Source of the DNA: Sternotherus odoratus
Taxonomy: Eukaryota > Chordata > Testudines > Kinosternidae
Direction of reading: 5' to 3'
DNA length: 64,000 nt
Assembly (NCBI GenBank): GCA_032164245.1
Contig: JAVMKO010000004.1
Coordinates: 31,783,626 to 31,847,625, forward strand
Positions 38,241 to 49,285 of the stretch are shown here, piece after piece. Every line of letters begins with the position of its first letter. Position 1 is the first letter of the stretch. A program made the translations under genes and the position numbers. Under the pieces are notes generated by a model. It worked only from the letters and a program-made list of their open reading frames with translations. It searched no databases and was not told the DNA's origin.

Positions 38241-38567
38241 CTTTCAAGTACATAAAAGATTGTTACAAGGTGGAGGGAGAGAAATTATTGTTCTTCACCA
38301 CTGAGGATAGGGCAAGAAGCAATGGGCTTCAATTGCAGCAAGGGAGGTTTAGGTTGGACATTAGGAAAAGCTTCTTAACTGTCATGGTGGTCGAGTACGG
38401 GAATAATTGCCTAGGGAGGCCGTGGAATCTCCATCATTGGAGATTTTAAAGAGCAGGTTAGACAAAGACCTGTCAGGGATGATGTATATAATACTTAGTC
38501 TTGTGAAGAGTGCAGGGGACTGGACTAGATGACCTTGCGAGGTCCTTTCCAGTCCTATGATTCTGGG
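38241..38567 (+). mobile_element. CR1 3' end nested in another CR1 copy
   Basis: The segment runs from 'cataaaagattgttacaagg' to 'ccagtcctatgattctggg', the 3' end of the same CR1 subfamily as 18600-18931. On the left the outer CR1 breaks off after 'caggaggtcagactagatg'; on the right it resumes with 'accacagtggtccc'. No target duplication is clear. Confidence 0.8.
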
Positions 38568-38602
38568 ACCACAGTGGTCCCTTTTGGCCTTTAAAATCTA
38601 TG

Positions 38603-39359
38603 AGTTGTGTGAGGTGTTAATAAGAGAAGGAGCATAGCTGATATAGATCAACTTGTCAAGTAACGTATAGAAGTAGATTGACCAAAAGTGTTGTAATCTA
38701 AAGGATACAGAGCCTGCAAGTATCAAACAGCAGTATCAGAGACTTAATAGGTGGTTACAGAAAACCTGTGTGTTTCTGTTTATGAAAACACAGCTGCATA
38801 TTTATCGTATTTAGTGAAATGAATAATTAGCAGCTCTCTGAAAAAAGAAAATGTTGCTCATTAGTTTAAATTGTTTTAATAGTTCAAATTGTAAGTTTTT
38901 GGTATTTCTTTACAGTTGTATGATGTCAATGGTTTCTAAGTTATCACTTTCCAAGTGATTAAATAGCTATGGGTGCTTTGTCCATAAATATCTAATTACT
39001 CACATCGCATTTTTTTTCCCCACAAATTGCTTTTACAGGTTATAGATCTTGGCTGGTTTTTAATATCAAAAATCTAGTGTAGACTAGCAGTCTGTTTAGT
39101 GCTAAAGATGAACTGAAAGAGGAATAATCATTTAGCGCCTTCTCTTGCCCCCATTGAGGTTGGTGGCAGATATTGCATGGGCTTCCATAATAATTCCATA
39201 ATAACTTACTGCTTATGAGGATTTCGCTACCTCTTCTTGCCTCCATTTCAGTGAGATGTGTTGTTGTTTTTTTTTATTCTCCACGTGTGGCTCATCTGTT
39301 AAATGCCAGCAAAGCTAAAATATCAAATATAAGAGTTTGTTTTAGTACTGTACGGTTTT
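38603..39359. other. Unassigned non-coding DNA
   Basis: No gene or repeat family is recognisable. Confidence 0.5.
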
Positions 39360-39850
39360 AGGGCAAGATTCAAATTTAAATTTAGGAGTTAGGTTCTTAA
39401 ATACCTTTTAAAAAATCTTGTTTTGACAAAAGCAAAGAGGACAAGATTCACAAAATGCCAAAGAGGAAGGATAACCACAAGTGGTTAGGATACTGTCCTG
39501 GGATATTGGAGACATCAGATCAGTTTCCCCTTCTGCTTGGTGTATGTGGAGAAGACATTTAAAACTTGGATCTCCCATACTGCAGGAGAGTGCTCCATTC
39601 AGTGGGCTATGGGATATTCCGGTGTGGGTCTTTCTCAGTCTCTCCTGTTGAAGCTGTTGCACTTTGTATTAATAATTAGTCACTGGTGCACAGACTTGAA
39701 CTTGGGTTTCCCCATCATAGGTGAATACCCTAACAACCAGTCTATAGAGACAGTCTCTCTTCCCCCACCTGGTGATTATGAATAACTATGAATTTCCACT
39801 GCTATATCCCAGGTGCGTATCCTAAACCACCATCCACCCCGCCCCATGCA
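39360..39850. repeat. Degraded repeat with tRNA-like string
   Basis: The string 'agtggttaggatactgtcctg' followed by 'ggatattggagac' resembles a tRNA-derived promoter segment with an A-box-like start. Further on, 'cacagacttgaacttgggtttcccc' contains the reverse complement of a B-box-like 'ggttcaagt'. Inverted tRNA-like blocks of this kind occur in reptile interspersed repeats. It does not fold as an intact tRNA that I can see. The overlapping frames at 39408-39785 are shadows of it. Confidence 0.45.
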
Positions 39851-41072
39851 CCTGAAATTTGTAACTCTAGCTCTCCTTTGCTTTTTTTAAAATACCTGAA
39901 ATAAAAATGAAAAAACACAACTCAGATCAAAACAAAAAAAATAATTTTGACCCAACTTGCAACTTGTTTGATTCTCCAAAAATTTTGGAGAATTACCAGT
40001 AAACAAAAAAAAAATCCTTTATTTGCTCAGCTGTACTTATTACACACTGATTCTGGCTGCCTAGACACTTCAGAGCCAGTTTCCGCAACCTTTGTGTCTA
40101 TTGTGCAGTGCTTGATGCCATGGGTAGTCCCATTAATTGTAGTACAATGGCTTGTAGAAAAAGTCACTACTCTACATAACAGAGGGCAGAATCTGACCCT
40201 TTATTTCGTTCTAGCTATGAGACCGATATAGGTATCTGCAGCAGGAGAAGCTGTAAAATGTTAGTGCTTTTAGTAGTGTGTCCTGGGAGTTTAATGGATT
40301 ATATCTTCTCAGTTTATCCAATTATAAGAGTACAATAATGATATCCATAAATTTCTCTTCACACAACAAATTTAGCAGCTCAAGAGGAAAAAGGAACTCA
40401 AGGACTAGAGAAGAAAAGTTTTACAGCAGTAATAGAGCCTTATTTCCCACATTGATCTCCAATTTCTGCTTGTCTGGAAGCACGCATTATTTGGGTGGGA
40501 GAGGGGAGAGCTGATGAAACTGCCAACAAGATAGAGAAGCAAGGTGCTCTATTCTTCCTGTGCCATAATGAAGACATATGTACCTATGTGTGAATTAAGA
40601 TGGTATAGGGACAGAAAATAATAAACTGCAGAGTAATAGAAACTCCCCCATCATCTGGGAAGTGTGAGGTCATACTGTGGATCACAGCTAATTTGTAGGC
40701 TTATAATAGGTATAGTATGCTTAACATTTTTGAACTTGTTGTATTGCCTATTTGGATTAAATTAAATACATACATCATTCTAACAAAGCTCTTCCAGCAG
40801 ACTGTGAACTTTGAAAATGGGAAAAAGGAATTAATGGCAATGTATTTTATATGTGTGTTCCTCTGCCTGGTGGTTCAGCTATTTTCCCATAAAGAATTTA
40901 TGGTTTCTGTCCAACAGATGTTGGTCAGCTTTTTAAAAGATGTTGCTGTGGGGGTGGGGATGGGATGACCTTCAACTACAATCAACTCAACCATTATTAT
41001 TTATCTTGTTGTCTAAGTGACAGACCTAATAACCCATTTCAAAACAGCAGAGAGGGACAGAGAAGGAGGCAG
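39851..41072. other. Unassigned non-coding DNA
   Basis: No gene is recognisable. Frames at 39947-40231 and 40717-40968 have no domain. Confidence 0.5.
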
Positions 41073-41185
41073 GGATGCTGGAACAATTTTTATAGTGGGG
41101 GTGATGGTCATGAAAACCATGTATTTGGTGTTTGTTATTACTACTTCAAGCCAGAGGGTGAGGCAACACCCCTAGTTCCAGCACC
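41073..41185. mobile_element. Short foldback repeat
   Basis: The left end 'ggatgctggaac' pairs with the right end 'gttccagcacc', and 'agtgggggtga' pairs loosely with 'acacccct'. The ends form an inverted repeat of about 11 bases with one mismatch around a 113-bp element. This layout fits a MITE, but no target duplication is seen. Confidence 0.5.
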
Positions 41186-43333
41186 ACTGGAAGCAGGACA
41201 GAATTTAATTGCAACATCTAAATCTATGATCAATAGCTGATTTCAAATGAAAGTAGATAATAGCGCTATAGTAATATATCTGATTACGTGAAGAAAGCTG
41301 TTTAAATATATGGGCACTGAGCATGTGTAGTGTTCCAGAAAGAGACCTTGCAACTGAAGGAAGCTGCATTGTGCAACAAGTGTTTCCAAAGCAGGTTTAC
41401 AAATGTAGATAGAATTTTTGGTGAGCATCTTCTGGCTCTTCAGTACTAGTTCAGTACCAGAGTGGGATCCTGTAGGCTTAGAAAAGGGCTGTTTCATAAC
41501 TCACTTTTAAAATTTGACTTAATTAAAATCAAATGAAACTCTTGGGCCAGATACTACCTTTTAGAGGAAAGAAAGAAGCCACATAAATAAGAGTACATTC
41601 TGGGCTGTATCCATCTTCTATTCCCAACACTCACTATGTAAAAATAGTCCTTTTTTCGCAGTCGCAGACAGTTAACTTTTGCTATGCAGGTCAATTTATT
41701 GAGAGTTTTTGTTTCAGATGCCTAAACAAGCTAGTCCATGTGATATATAATATTTAGTTAAGCAGTGGCACTGAGACTTTAACGTTTCATTTCAATAAGC
41801 ATCTTGTTGTAGATCAGCAAAACTTCTATCAATGTTCCATAAATACTACACAATAGCAATGCAAGAGCACACTTCTGCCAAGCCAAATCCACATAAAGCA
41901 GAGAAGTTGCCAAAGCAAGTACACTAATGATTATAATTCAGCTTTTAAATACCTCAGATTACAATGTTTAGAGGTTCATGTAGAGAATTCCAAGTTGTGG
42001 ATTGGAAGGCCCATCATACGGCTGTGTATTTCTGTTGCTTCTAGATAAATTTAAAAGAAACTGAAACTTTGTTCCCTAAAATTAATACAAATGTCCAGAA
42101 TTATTTAAAAATAACAAAGTATATAGGTATTAATAGGCAGTCTCAAACGTTAGCAAGAAACAATTCAAATATGCTAGAATTGTTTTCAGTTTTCAGTATT
42201 CTATATTGAGCCAGAATAAGTAGATTAATGTTTTTTTTCTCAAGTGCCATTAAGCCCTTGCCACGCAATTATCATTTCTAAAGGTTAACGAAGACTGGGG
42301 GGCACTTTGCCAATTCCTCCCTAAGATCATTGTCCACATTTTTTTCATTAAAGGCATTGCAAATAAGGATATTTTTCTACCCTTAAAGGTCATTATCATA
42401 ACATGATGTGATCCAAATGAAATATGTCTGCAAGGAGCACTTTGATAAGCTAATACCAATCTTCTCCAAATAGAGCGAGGGCAGGGGGGGGAGTTTGTGT
42501 TTCTTAAACAGAAACAAACACATTTATAAATTATGAATCATGTTTAAATTCAGGGATCAAACTATTTGCCAAGTCCCAGGGCAAAGGTCTTGTTAATGAG
42601 GCACTGTTTATATTTACCCTATGATAAAGGACATTTCTGTAGGATAAGCAGCTGTATGTTAATTTTTAATAAGCACTTATAGCCAGAAATATCAAAACAC
42701 TTTCCAAAATAAATTAAGCCTCACAAACCATGGGAGATAGATACCTAAGTAGTGGTATACATATTTTGCTCTAGGACATGCAGTGAATAGGTTGTATAGT
42801 TTACTTGGGAGAAGTAACATTGACTTTAATGGAATTGCACTTAATGAAATTGTTTCCACTTACACCAGGTTTGGAACTAGTACCCTTAAATAACCATTAA
42901 GAGTTTGGGCCAATTTCCATTTAGTCACGCCAGTGTTAAACCAAAGCAACTTACAAGTCAAAGAGTTACCCCACATTTAAACTGGTGCAAATGAGAGAGG
43001 ACTATAATTCAGAAGTTTTGTGTGACTGAATGTCAGGTGAGTACATTTACATACTGAGGGAGTAAAAGCACAGAGCTGTAGCAAGAAAAGGAACCAACAG
43101 GAGACTATAAGAGAAGGTGCCCACCCTCCTACTTACAGTCTCTTGCAGTTGATGGACGTTATGCTACAACCCTGTCCTTCTCTTCATTACCATGTGAGTT
43201 ACGGATTTACACAGATGCTACCATATAACTTGTACCTGCATTCACATCATTTGCGAACTTAACACCCTGCTTTTTTCAAAAGTCACATCTGGTAGAAGCT
43301 CCATTTGGCAGAACCTCGGATTAGCAGAGGAAT
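41186..43333. other. Non-coding stretch with an ancient repeat trace
   Basis: At about 42810-43010 strings such as 'cattgactttaatgga', 'cacttacaccaggt' and 'taaactggtgcaaatgag' resemble an old amniote-wide repeat that I cannot name. No gene is recognisable in the rest. Confidence 0.4.
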
Positions 43334-43453
43334 GTGCCTGTAAGCTCCTTTGCACTCCCAGTCAGAGGGAGCCCCCTCGGGCTGGTCCGCATCGGCCCGG
43401 TTTAGGCTCTGTTTGGCCGCCTGCAGATAGCACAGCCTTGAGATGGGCTGCCT

Positions 43454-43648
43454 CACACCTGGGCGTGGCCCCGGCAGCCAGCAAACAAACAGTCTTTGGG
43501 GCTGGAGCCTGGGCCTCTGAGCACAGGCAGCCAGCAATACACAGTCTTTATAGGGTGGCTGGCGCTAGCCTGGGCGTGGCACAGGCAGCCAGCAAACAAA
43601 CAGTCTTTGGGGCTGGGGCCTGGGCCTCTGAGTACAGGCAGCCCTAAG
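43454..43648. repeat. 111-bp tandem duplication in the LTR
   Basis: The string 'cagccagcaaacaaacagtc' and its downstream 'tttggggctgg' occur at about 43475 and about 43586, a spacing of 111 bases. 'gggcgtggc' recurs with the same spacing (43461 and 43572). The second copy is incomplete at its right end. Confidence 0.85.
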
Positions 43649-43841
43649 GAGTGGGTACCTCTGTCATCCAGCCGGGTTCCGGCTTCTCTGGATACACGGC
43701 AGCAGGTACTCTGGGCCAGTCGTCCTCAGCGTCGGGGGTGGGTGCACCACACAGGCTAGAGTCCCCTCCGGATAGCAGCAGGTCAGGCGGAGCATCCTTC
43801 TCCTCTGCTGCTTATCCCCCCTCTGGGCTGCAGTGCTGGCC

Positions 43842-43848
43842 TTTTATA
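43842..43848 (-). promoter_or_regulatory. TATA box of the LTR
   Basis: The minus strand reads GAGTATAAAAGGCC. Its position within the LTR fits a U3 promoter directing transcription toward lower coordinates. Confidence 0.6.
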
Positions 43849-43975
43849 CTCCCAGTCCCGCCCCTGTACTTCCGGCTAGGGGGGCGGGGCGGCCTTGGCT
43901 CCACCCTCCAAGGGGCATCTCTGGCTCCCTCACACTCCCAGTCGGAGGGAGACCACTCGGGCTCACTACAGTGCC

Positions 43976-46900
43976 CAAGCAGTGACATATTCTAAACTCT
44001 CTCTCTTAAAACAAACATATACATCTTTACTTAGGTTTTTTCCTAATATTTGGTAGTTGTGACATTTTCTGTAGCCTAGCTTTTTTACATAACCAAAGTA
44101 TGCATGAAAAAATAGAACTGTAACCTAAAATCAAAAATAAAATTTCAACGCATTTCAATAAAATCCTGTCATGTGAGGTCTTTATGACACCTTTCTGCCT
44201 GTGGTCTTGGGGTTGATAGATAACAAAATGGCCCATGATGTAACTTAGCGCAGCTTCATTTCTGTTGGCTGCAGCATTCTTATAGAGAGCACTCTAATGG
44301 CAAAGATCATTTAGAGTATCATGCATTCTGGCCAAAATTTGGGATTTCTAGTTTTCAGGACATTTCAATATTTGAAATTTGGGCTTGGTCCAGTTCAGAC
44401 CAAAACCATTTTTTTCAGTTTTTCATGAACCAGAAATTTTAAAATAATGTATCTTCAGAAACACTGGCACATGGGGCTTATGAAACAAAAGATGGTCCCT
44501 GGGAGGAGCAGCTGTTGACTAAAATTTGACATGATTTTGTCATCTCTGTAGCAATAGTGAAACTGTAAAGAAACATGTCAGTTTCAATCATCTACAGCTG
44601 TGCCATGCAAAGAGCCCCAGGCCTTCAAGACTCCTGCACCATCTGGCTTCAAGGGCTCCTCTCACTCAGCTCTAATCCTCCATGTAGATGCATTTCACAA
44701 CCCAAACCTTAGGTGCCTAAATAATGGACTGACTTTAGGGCTCCTATTTTTAAACATCGTTTAGTTTTGAATCCTTATTTAGGGAGCTAAATATGTGGCC
44801 TCATTTTAAAAAATCCTGAGCATTATCAGTTTCTTCTTGTACACATATGGCTATTCTACACATTACTGCTAATACAGCAGTAGCCTGCAAATTTGTCATG
44901 TGCACATCACTTTGTTAGATAAAATATCTCTTCATGAAACATTTATTTTCCTAACAGAGTACTTAATTTTCAAAATGCTTAATTCTGTCAATCACCAGGA
45001 CAGGCTCCGTGGACCCGTGTTTGAGAGCCAATAGTAGTTAGGTTTACTTACAAACAGTTTGTACAACTAATCAATAAAAGTGGGCCTGACTGTGATCCAA
45101 ATTAAAGACTGGTTTCACACCAGTGTAATTTGGAGTTGGGACATCCCCAAGATATTTATCAGATGTATGCTTTCAGGCCTGGTCCAAGAGCATTTTTTTG
45201 TGCCAGCCCACGCTCTATCAGCATGCAGAAAAAGTGTCTATATTTTGTTTTGTCCTTTTCCCCCTCATCTGTTGTTCTCCCTGTTTCTGCCACTGGTCTG
45301 TGTGAAGGTCAAAAAGGAGAATTTTACCCTCAGTGTCCATTGCACATCCACACAGATGAAATACTAGAGAGACCTCTTTAGTAACTCCTTTGGCTAATTA
45401 GAGAAAAGATTAAAAGGATTCAGTAGCCTGCATCAAATGATGCATGCTGAACAGGCAGCTGTCTTTTGCATTGTCCATTCTGAATGTAAATAACTAGGGT
45501 TTTTGAGTAAATGTTAAAGACTTATCTGGGATGCCAGGATTACTAAGGGCAGTGCTGTAGAAATATTTCAATTATTAGATATGCCAAACTATTTCCTCTT
45601 ATTCTTCTTTAAATACTGCCTTCATATAGGGATGTGTTTCAAATATGACCTATGTTCAGCATCACTGCATTGTTCACCTACTCTTTCAACATTAAGGAAA
45701 AAAAACAATTTTCTCAGTCTTGACCCCTTATGTAAAAAGTGCAGGGCTAAGTAATGTGACAGTGTTTAAAGATTAGCAGGAAGAACTGCTCCAAAGTTAT
45801 TTCATGATTTTAGGGCATCTTTGTGGTAGTGCCAGAGACCCATTGTTCTAGGTGCTACACAAACCCATAAGAATCCAGTGCCAGCCCTTAAGAAAGAACT
45901 ATTCATAAAATGAGAAGAATAATCCTGCTTCAGCTTTGTAAAACAAAAAATGAGTTCAGAAGAAAAAAAACTGAATCTTTGCCTGCATCACAATTGGGGA
46001 TACAATCCAGATTAGTGAGGAGTTGTCACATCTTGTCCTGCAAATCTGGGTGCCTCACAATGCTTTGCTGCTATAGCTTTCACCCTGGGCTACTCACAAC
46101 ATCCTGTCCACATTCAGGTCACACCCTGAGCATCTGTTTGCTACCTGCAGGGTGACCTAAATATACTTCCAGTCCCAAATTTCCCAAAAATATGTGTGCT
46201 GAGCTGTCCTGCCTATCATGGATAAGTCAGATATTAAGAGTTCCATTGCTCTTGTAAGAGGTCAATTAATGTACAACCGTTTGCAATTTTAAACTGCATT
46301 GTTTGGTAATTCCAATTGAACAGAGCACTGGATTCATTTTGATTGAGGAATAAAATAATTTTATTTAACTACAAAGAGATTTTAAGTGTGTACAAAGCAG
46401 TAGAGTCAGAAATGGTTACAAGAGAAATAAAATGCTTTCTAGTGCTAAAACTTAACAAACTACATTTGGTTCAAGGTAAAATTCTTGCCACATGTTCCCA
46501 GAACATAGCTGACCTAATTCTCAAGTCAGGATCTGTCTTTAAAGTCCAGGATCTGTCTTTAAAGTGGTTTTGCCCTTCACTTGTATAGTCTAGTCTGCCT
46601 ATGAAGTGGCAAAACAAGGTGCCATTGAGTCTGGGGGTGAAGGTGGCCCCATGTTCTTTCTTCTCCGGAAATGCAGATATTCCTTATCTCTCTCTTGCTA
46701 TCTCAATGACCGTGTTTACTATTTATAACAAATTAAGGTACACAAACAATCCTTTGTGTAAGATTAACTTGCTTTACCAGTCCTGCCCAATTGGAGCTAT
46801 GTGATTTTGAACATGTCAAACCCTATCAACATCATACAAGGGGAGTTCATAATTTCACATATATCGTTGCTACATATATATCTGAGCAGCAAGTTATTAG

Positions 46901-47050
46901 TTTTCAAATGATACCTCAAGGTATATTTTTGTAAAAATAGTATGTAGGGTGCAAATATAGGGGTGCATTTGGTCACAGCATGGTTCAGGTTGTTCTTTTG
47001 TTTACTAAGTTTAGGTTATTCAGTCAGAAAACAGAAATAGTACCATAAGA
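43976..47050. other. Long stretch without a supported gene
   Basis: The stretch includes a perfect 20-bp tandem duplication at 46527-46566 and a possible old SINE/LINE trace near 45820-45900 ('ttgttctaggtgctacacaaac'). The overlapping frames at 45080-45381 and the frames at 45910-46588 show no domain. Confidence 0.45.
46527..46566. repeat. 20-bp tandem duplication
   Basis: The unit 'caggatctgtctttaaagt' plus one base occurs twice in direct succession, identical over 19 bases. Confidence 0.9.
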
Positions 47051-47260
47051 GGGCAGCTGATCTTATGGCTCAGGCATTGGACTGGCACTTAGCTTGCAAT
47101 GAAACCTAGATATCCTATGTCACAGCCTTCCTGTGAAACCTTGACAAGTCACTGAAATTTCTCTGCCTCAGTTTCCTAACTGTAAAATGGAGATGGAGTG
47201 AGACTGAATCCATTTGTTTATGATGTGCTCGGACACTGTGCTAATGGGTGTGGAGCCATA
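47051..47260 (+). mobile_element. MIR SINE
   Basis: A degraded tRNA-like head 'atggctcaggcattggactg' is followed by the MIR core 'ctctgcctcagtttcctaac' and 'tgtaaaatggagat'. The core is unusually well preserved for so old an element. The copy is non-coding and its ends are approximate. Confidence 0.85.
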
Positions 47261-49093
47261 TGAATACCTAAAGAGATATGGCTTTAACAGCTCTAAGTGT
47301 GAATACTGAACACTGGAAGGAATAGTTACAGTAAATGGTTCATTTACATGGAATCCATGGGAATTTTTTTCTATGAGATATTTATAAGAAGAATTTAGAA
47401 CACCAAACACATTTGTAAAACATGTCCATCTTGCAAAGAGGAAAGGGGGCTACATAACATACATAAAACAGCTCACTGCAAATAGTTAACTCAGCCTAAA
47501 GGCTGAGACCCATGCAGTAGATAGATCTCAATCATCCAGCTTCTGGCAACTGACATAGAAAATGCATCCTAGTTCAGCTCAAGTTGTCAATTCTGGGTGA
47601 AGTGGTGTTAGATCCTCTCTACAGCAATATAACAACCAGAAGGGATGACAACTATTGCCACATAAGTGACTCACGTTGATTAATGGCCTCTGTAGAAAGA
47701 AATTTGTGAGGAGGGTGTCTTAGGGACATTAAAGTCATTCTTCTTGTCAGAAGTAAATGCTGCATGATCTTCTATGCCCTACTGAATGTTTTGCCGACTT
47801 TTGTTCTTATACATTAAACCAATAGTCTTGTTACATCACTGTATACATGGTAAAAGAAATTCATTTTGATAATACACAAAGAACTGAGAAAATAAAAACT
47901 GTAAGTACAAATCAGATCTTTATACTTCTAATTTAAAGGTTGACAAATGAAGGGAGGTGAATACCATGATGAGCATCTAGTCCAGACAGTGAGAAGGCTC
48001 TTTTTACATGAATTAGCTTTGGCTTTCTCCAGCATTCATATATAGCATTTTGTTCACATAGCACAGTTAGTTGATTACTTTTTCAAAATGGATTTGTTTG
48101 ATAGCTATGTCTTGTGAACTCTCTTGTCTGGCCATTGGAACTGCTTTTTCTGCTAAGAAGGTGGGGAAAATATTTTTTTCTATACCAAGTACAAATTACT
48201 TATTTTATCATACTATTATAATTATTACTAAATATTTACTTGGTGCATTAAAATATTTTGTAATAGTATCCCCTACATTCAGGACAATGAAAATAACCAC
48301 ATAACATTCCAGTTCTGTGCATTTCTCCAGCTCTTAGTGCACTAAAAAATTAGCACTTTCAGGTAAAGGAACACAGTGGAGAGAGGGTTTTTTTTATCCC
48401 AGACTACAGAGTACATGAAAGCCCATTTCAATAGATAGCCTAATTGTGAATAGCCCAGTTGCCATAGTAAAGCATGAAGAAAAGGTGTCTTTAGTCAATA
48501 AGTACATGACTAATTTAGATACTTTATATCATCCCAACTACAGTTTGTGCTCAAAGAAATGCTAATCTGACTGTGCATTTAATAGTTCTGGGATCATACA
48601 GATTATAGAACTGTTAGGTTGTATTAAAGAGTTCTTTAATACAACCTAATGAGTTTAAGGTAAATGACACCTAGTTTAAAGTGCAGTTCTGCTCTGAAAA
48701 GAGACTGTTAAAATGAATTTCATATGGTACAAATCTGTTGCTTTGTCCTATTCATTTGGCTAGATCTGTTTATGAAAAAAATATTTTTATTGCTACTCTT
48801 CACTCCTGTTGAAACTGCTGAGACAATACAGAGTCTAAGCAGCGTTCTGTTTGGAATTCAATAAACAATCCAGTACAATCAGCTACACTGCTGAAATCAG
48901 TGCATTTTCACAACTGACTGAAGTCCATGAACATTTAAAATCAATGAAGTTGAAAAGCTGGATCAGAGAGCCCAGTTTGGTCTAAAGAGCCTTAATTACT
49001 GGTGATGTGTGTGAAGGATAGAACTCAACTTGGCTTTCTGATAACAGGTTGAGTTTGAAGAACTGTCATTTAGGGAGTAATGTGTATATATAT
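47261..49093. other. Unassigned non-coding DNA
   Basis: No gene is recognisable. A perfect short palindrome at 48614-48649 is listed separately. Confidence 0.5.
48614..48649. repeat. Perfect 17-bp inverted repeat
   Basis: TTAGGTTGTATTAAAGA (48614-48630) and its exact reverse complement (48633-48649) are separated by two bases. A 17-base match with a 2-base spacer is unlikely by chance and could form a tight hairpin or cruciform. Confidence 0.85.
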
Positions 49094-49219
49094 AACAATT
49101 ATATCAAATATGCTCAAGTTACAAGTAATTTTATCTATCTATCTATAGATTTATAATTATTATAATATATATAATTATATATAATTACTTGTAACCTGAG
49201 CATATTTGATATAATTGTT
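49094..49219. repeat. Palindromic AT-rich repeat, 37-bp arms
   Basis: The left arm 49094-49130 and the right arm 49183-49219 are reverse complements at 36 of 37 positions; one A/G difference lies within 'tgctcaagtt' versus 'tgctcaggtt'. The 52-base spacer is itself AT-rich with 'atatataattatatat' strings, so extended pairing is possible. It may be a foldback element, but no target duplication is evident. Confidence 0.85.
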
Positions 49220-49285
49220 GAGAGTGCCACTTGTAGAGGCACTTTTCAGAGTAAAAATGTACTTTTAGAATCCAAAATTTGTACT

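Larger units (their letters stand above)
36902..38602 (+). mobile_element. Composite CR1 LINE copy with insertions
   Basis: From about 37075 the sequence reads 'gcttagacttctgtaaggt' and 'atttgacttgaccc', a decayed RT motif A region. Later it reads 'aacatttgatcaattacctgg' in close form and 'ccagtgtgatgctgtggcc'. It ends 'cagtggtcccttttggcc' followed by 'aaaatctatgag', a CR1 3' end. A 48-bp hAT-type element at 37223 and a second CR1 3' end at about 38241 interrupt it. The opening piece 36902-36990 matches the part also seen at 37635-37700, so it probably comes from another copy. The frame at 37728-37916 is residual CR1 coding sequence. Confidence 0.82.
43339..43970 (-). mobile_element. Solo LTR with TATA box (family B type)
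   Basis: The element begins TGTAAGCTCC and ends GGCTCACTACA, with the 5-bp duplication GTGCC on both sides (43334-43338 and 43971-43975). The 632 bp are strongly GC-rich in an AT-rich neighbourhood. On the minus strand a textbook TATAAAA lies at 43842-43848, about 120 bp from the 5' end. The part downstream of it holds a 111-bp tandem duplication. No gag or pol sequence is present. The frames of 69-114 codons on both strands are incidental to the GC content. Confidence 0.88.

Noticed and set aside
39480..39530. Possible tRNA gene
   Set aside because: Only A-box- and B-box-like strings are present, in inverted arrangement. No cloverleaf with matching acceptor stem could be traced.
43283..43995. 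Overlapping frames with repeated peptide segments
   Set aside because: The repetition comes from the 111-bp duplication in the LTR; frames exist on both strands, as expected of GC-rich non-coding sequence.
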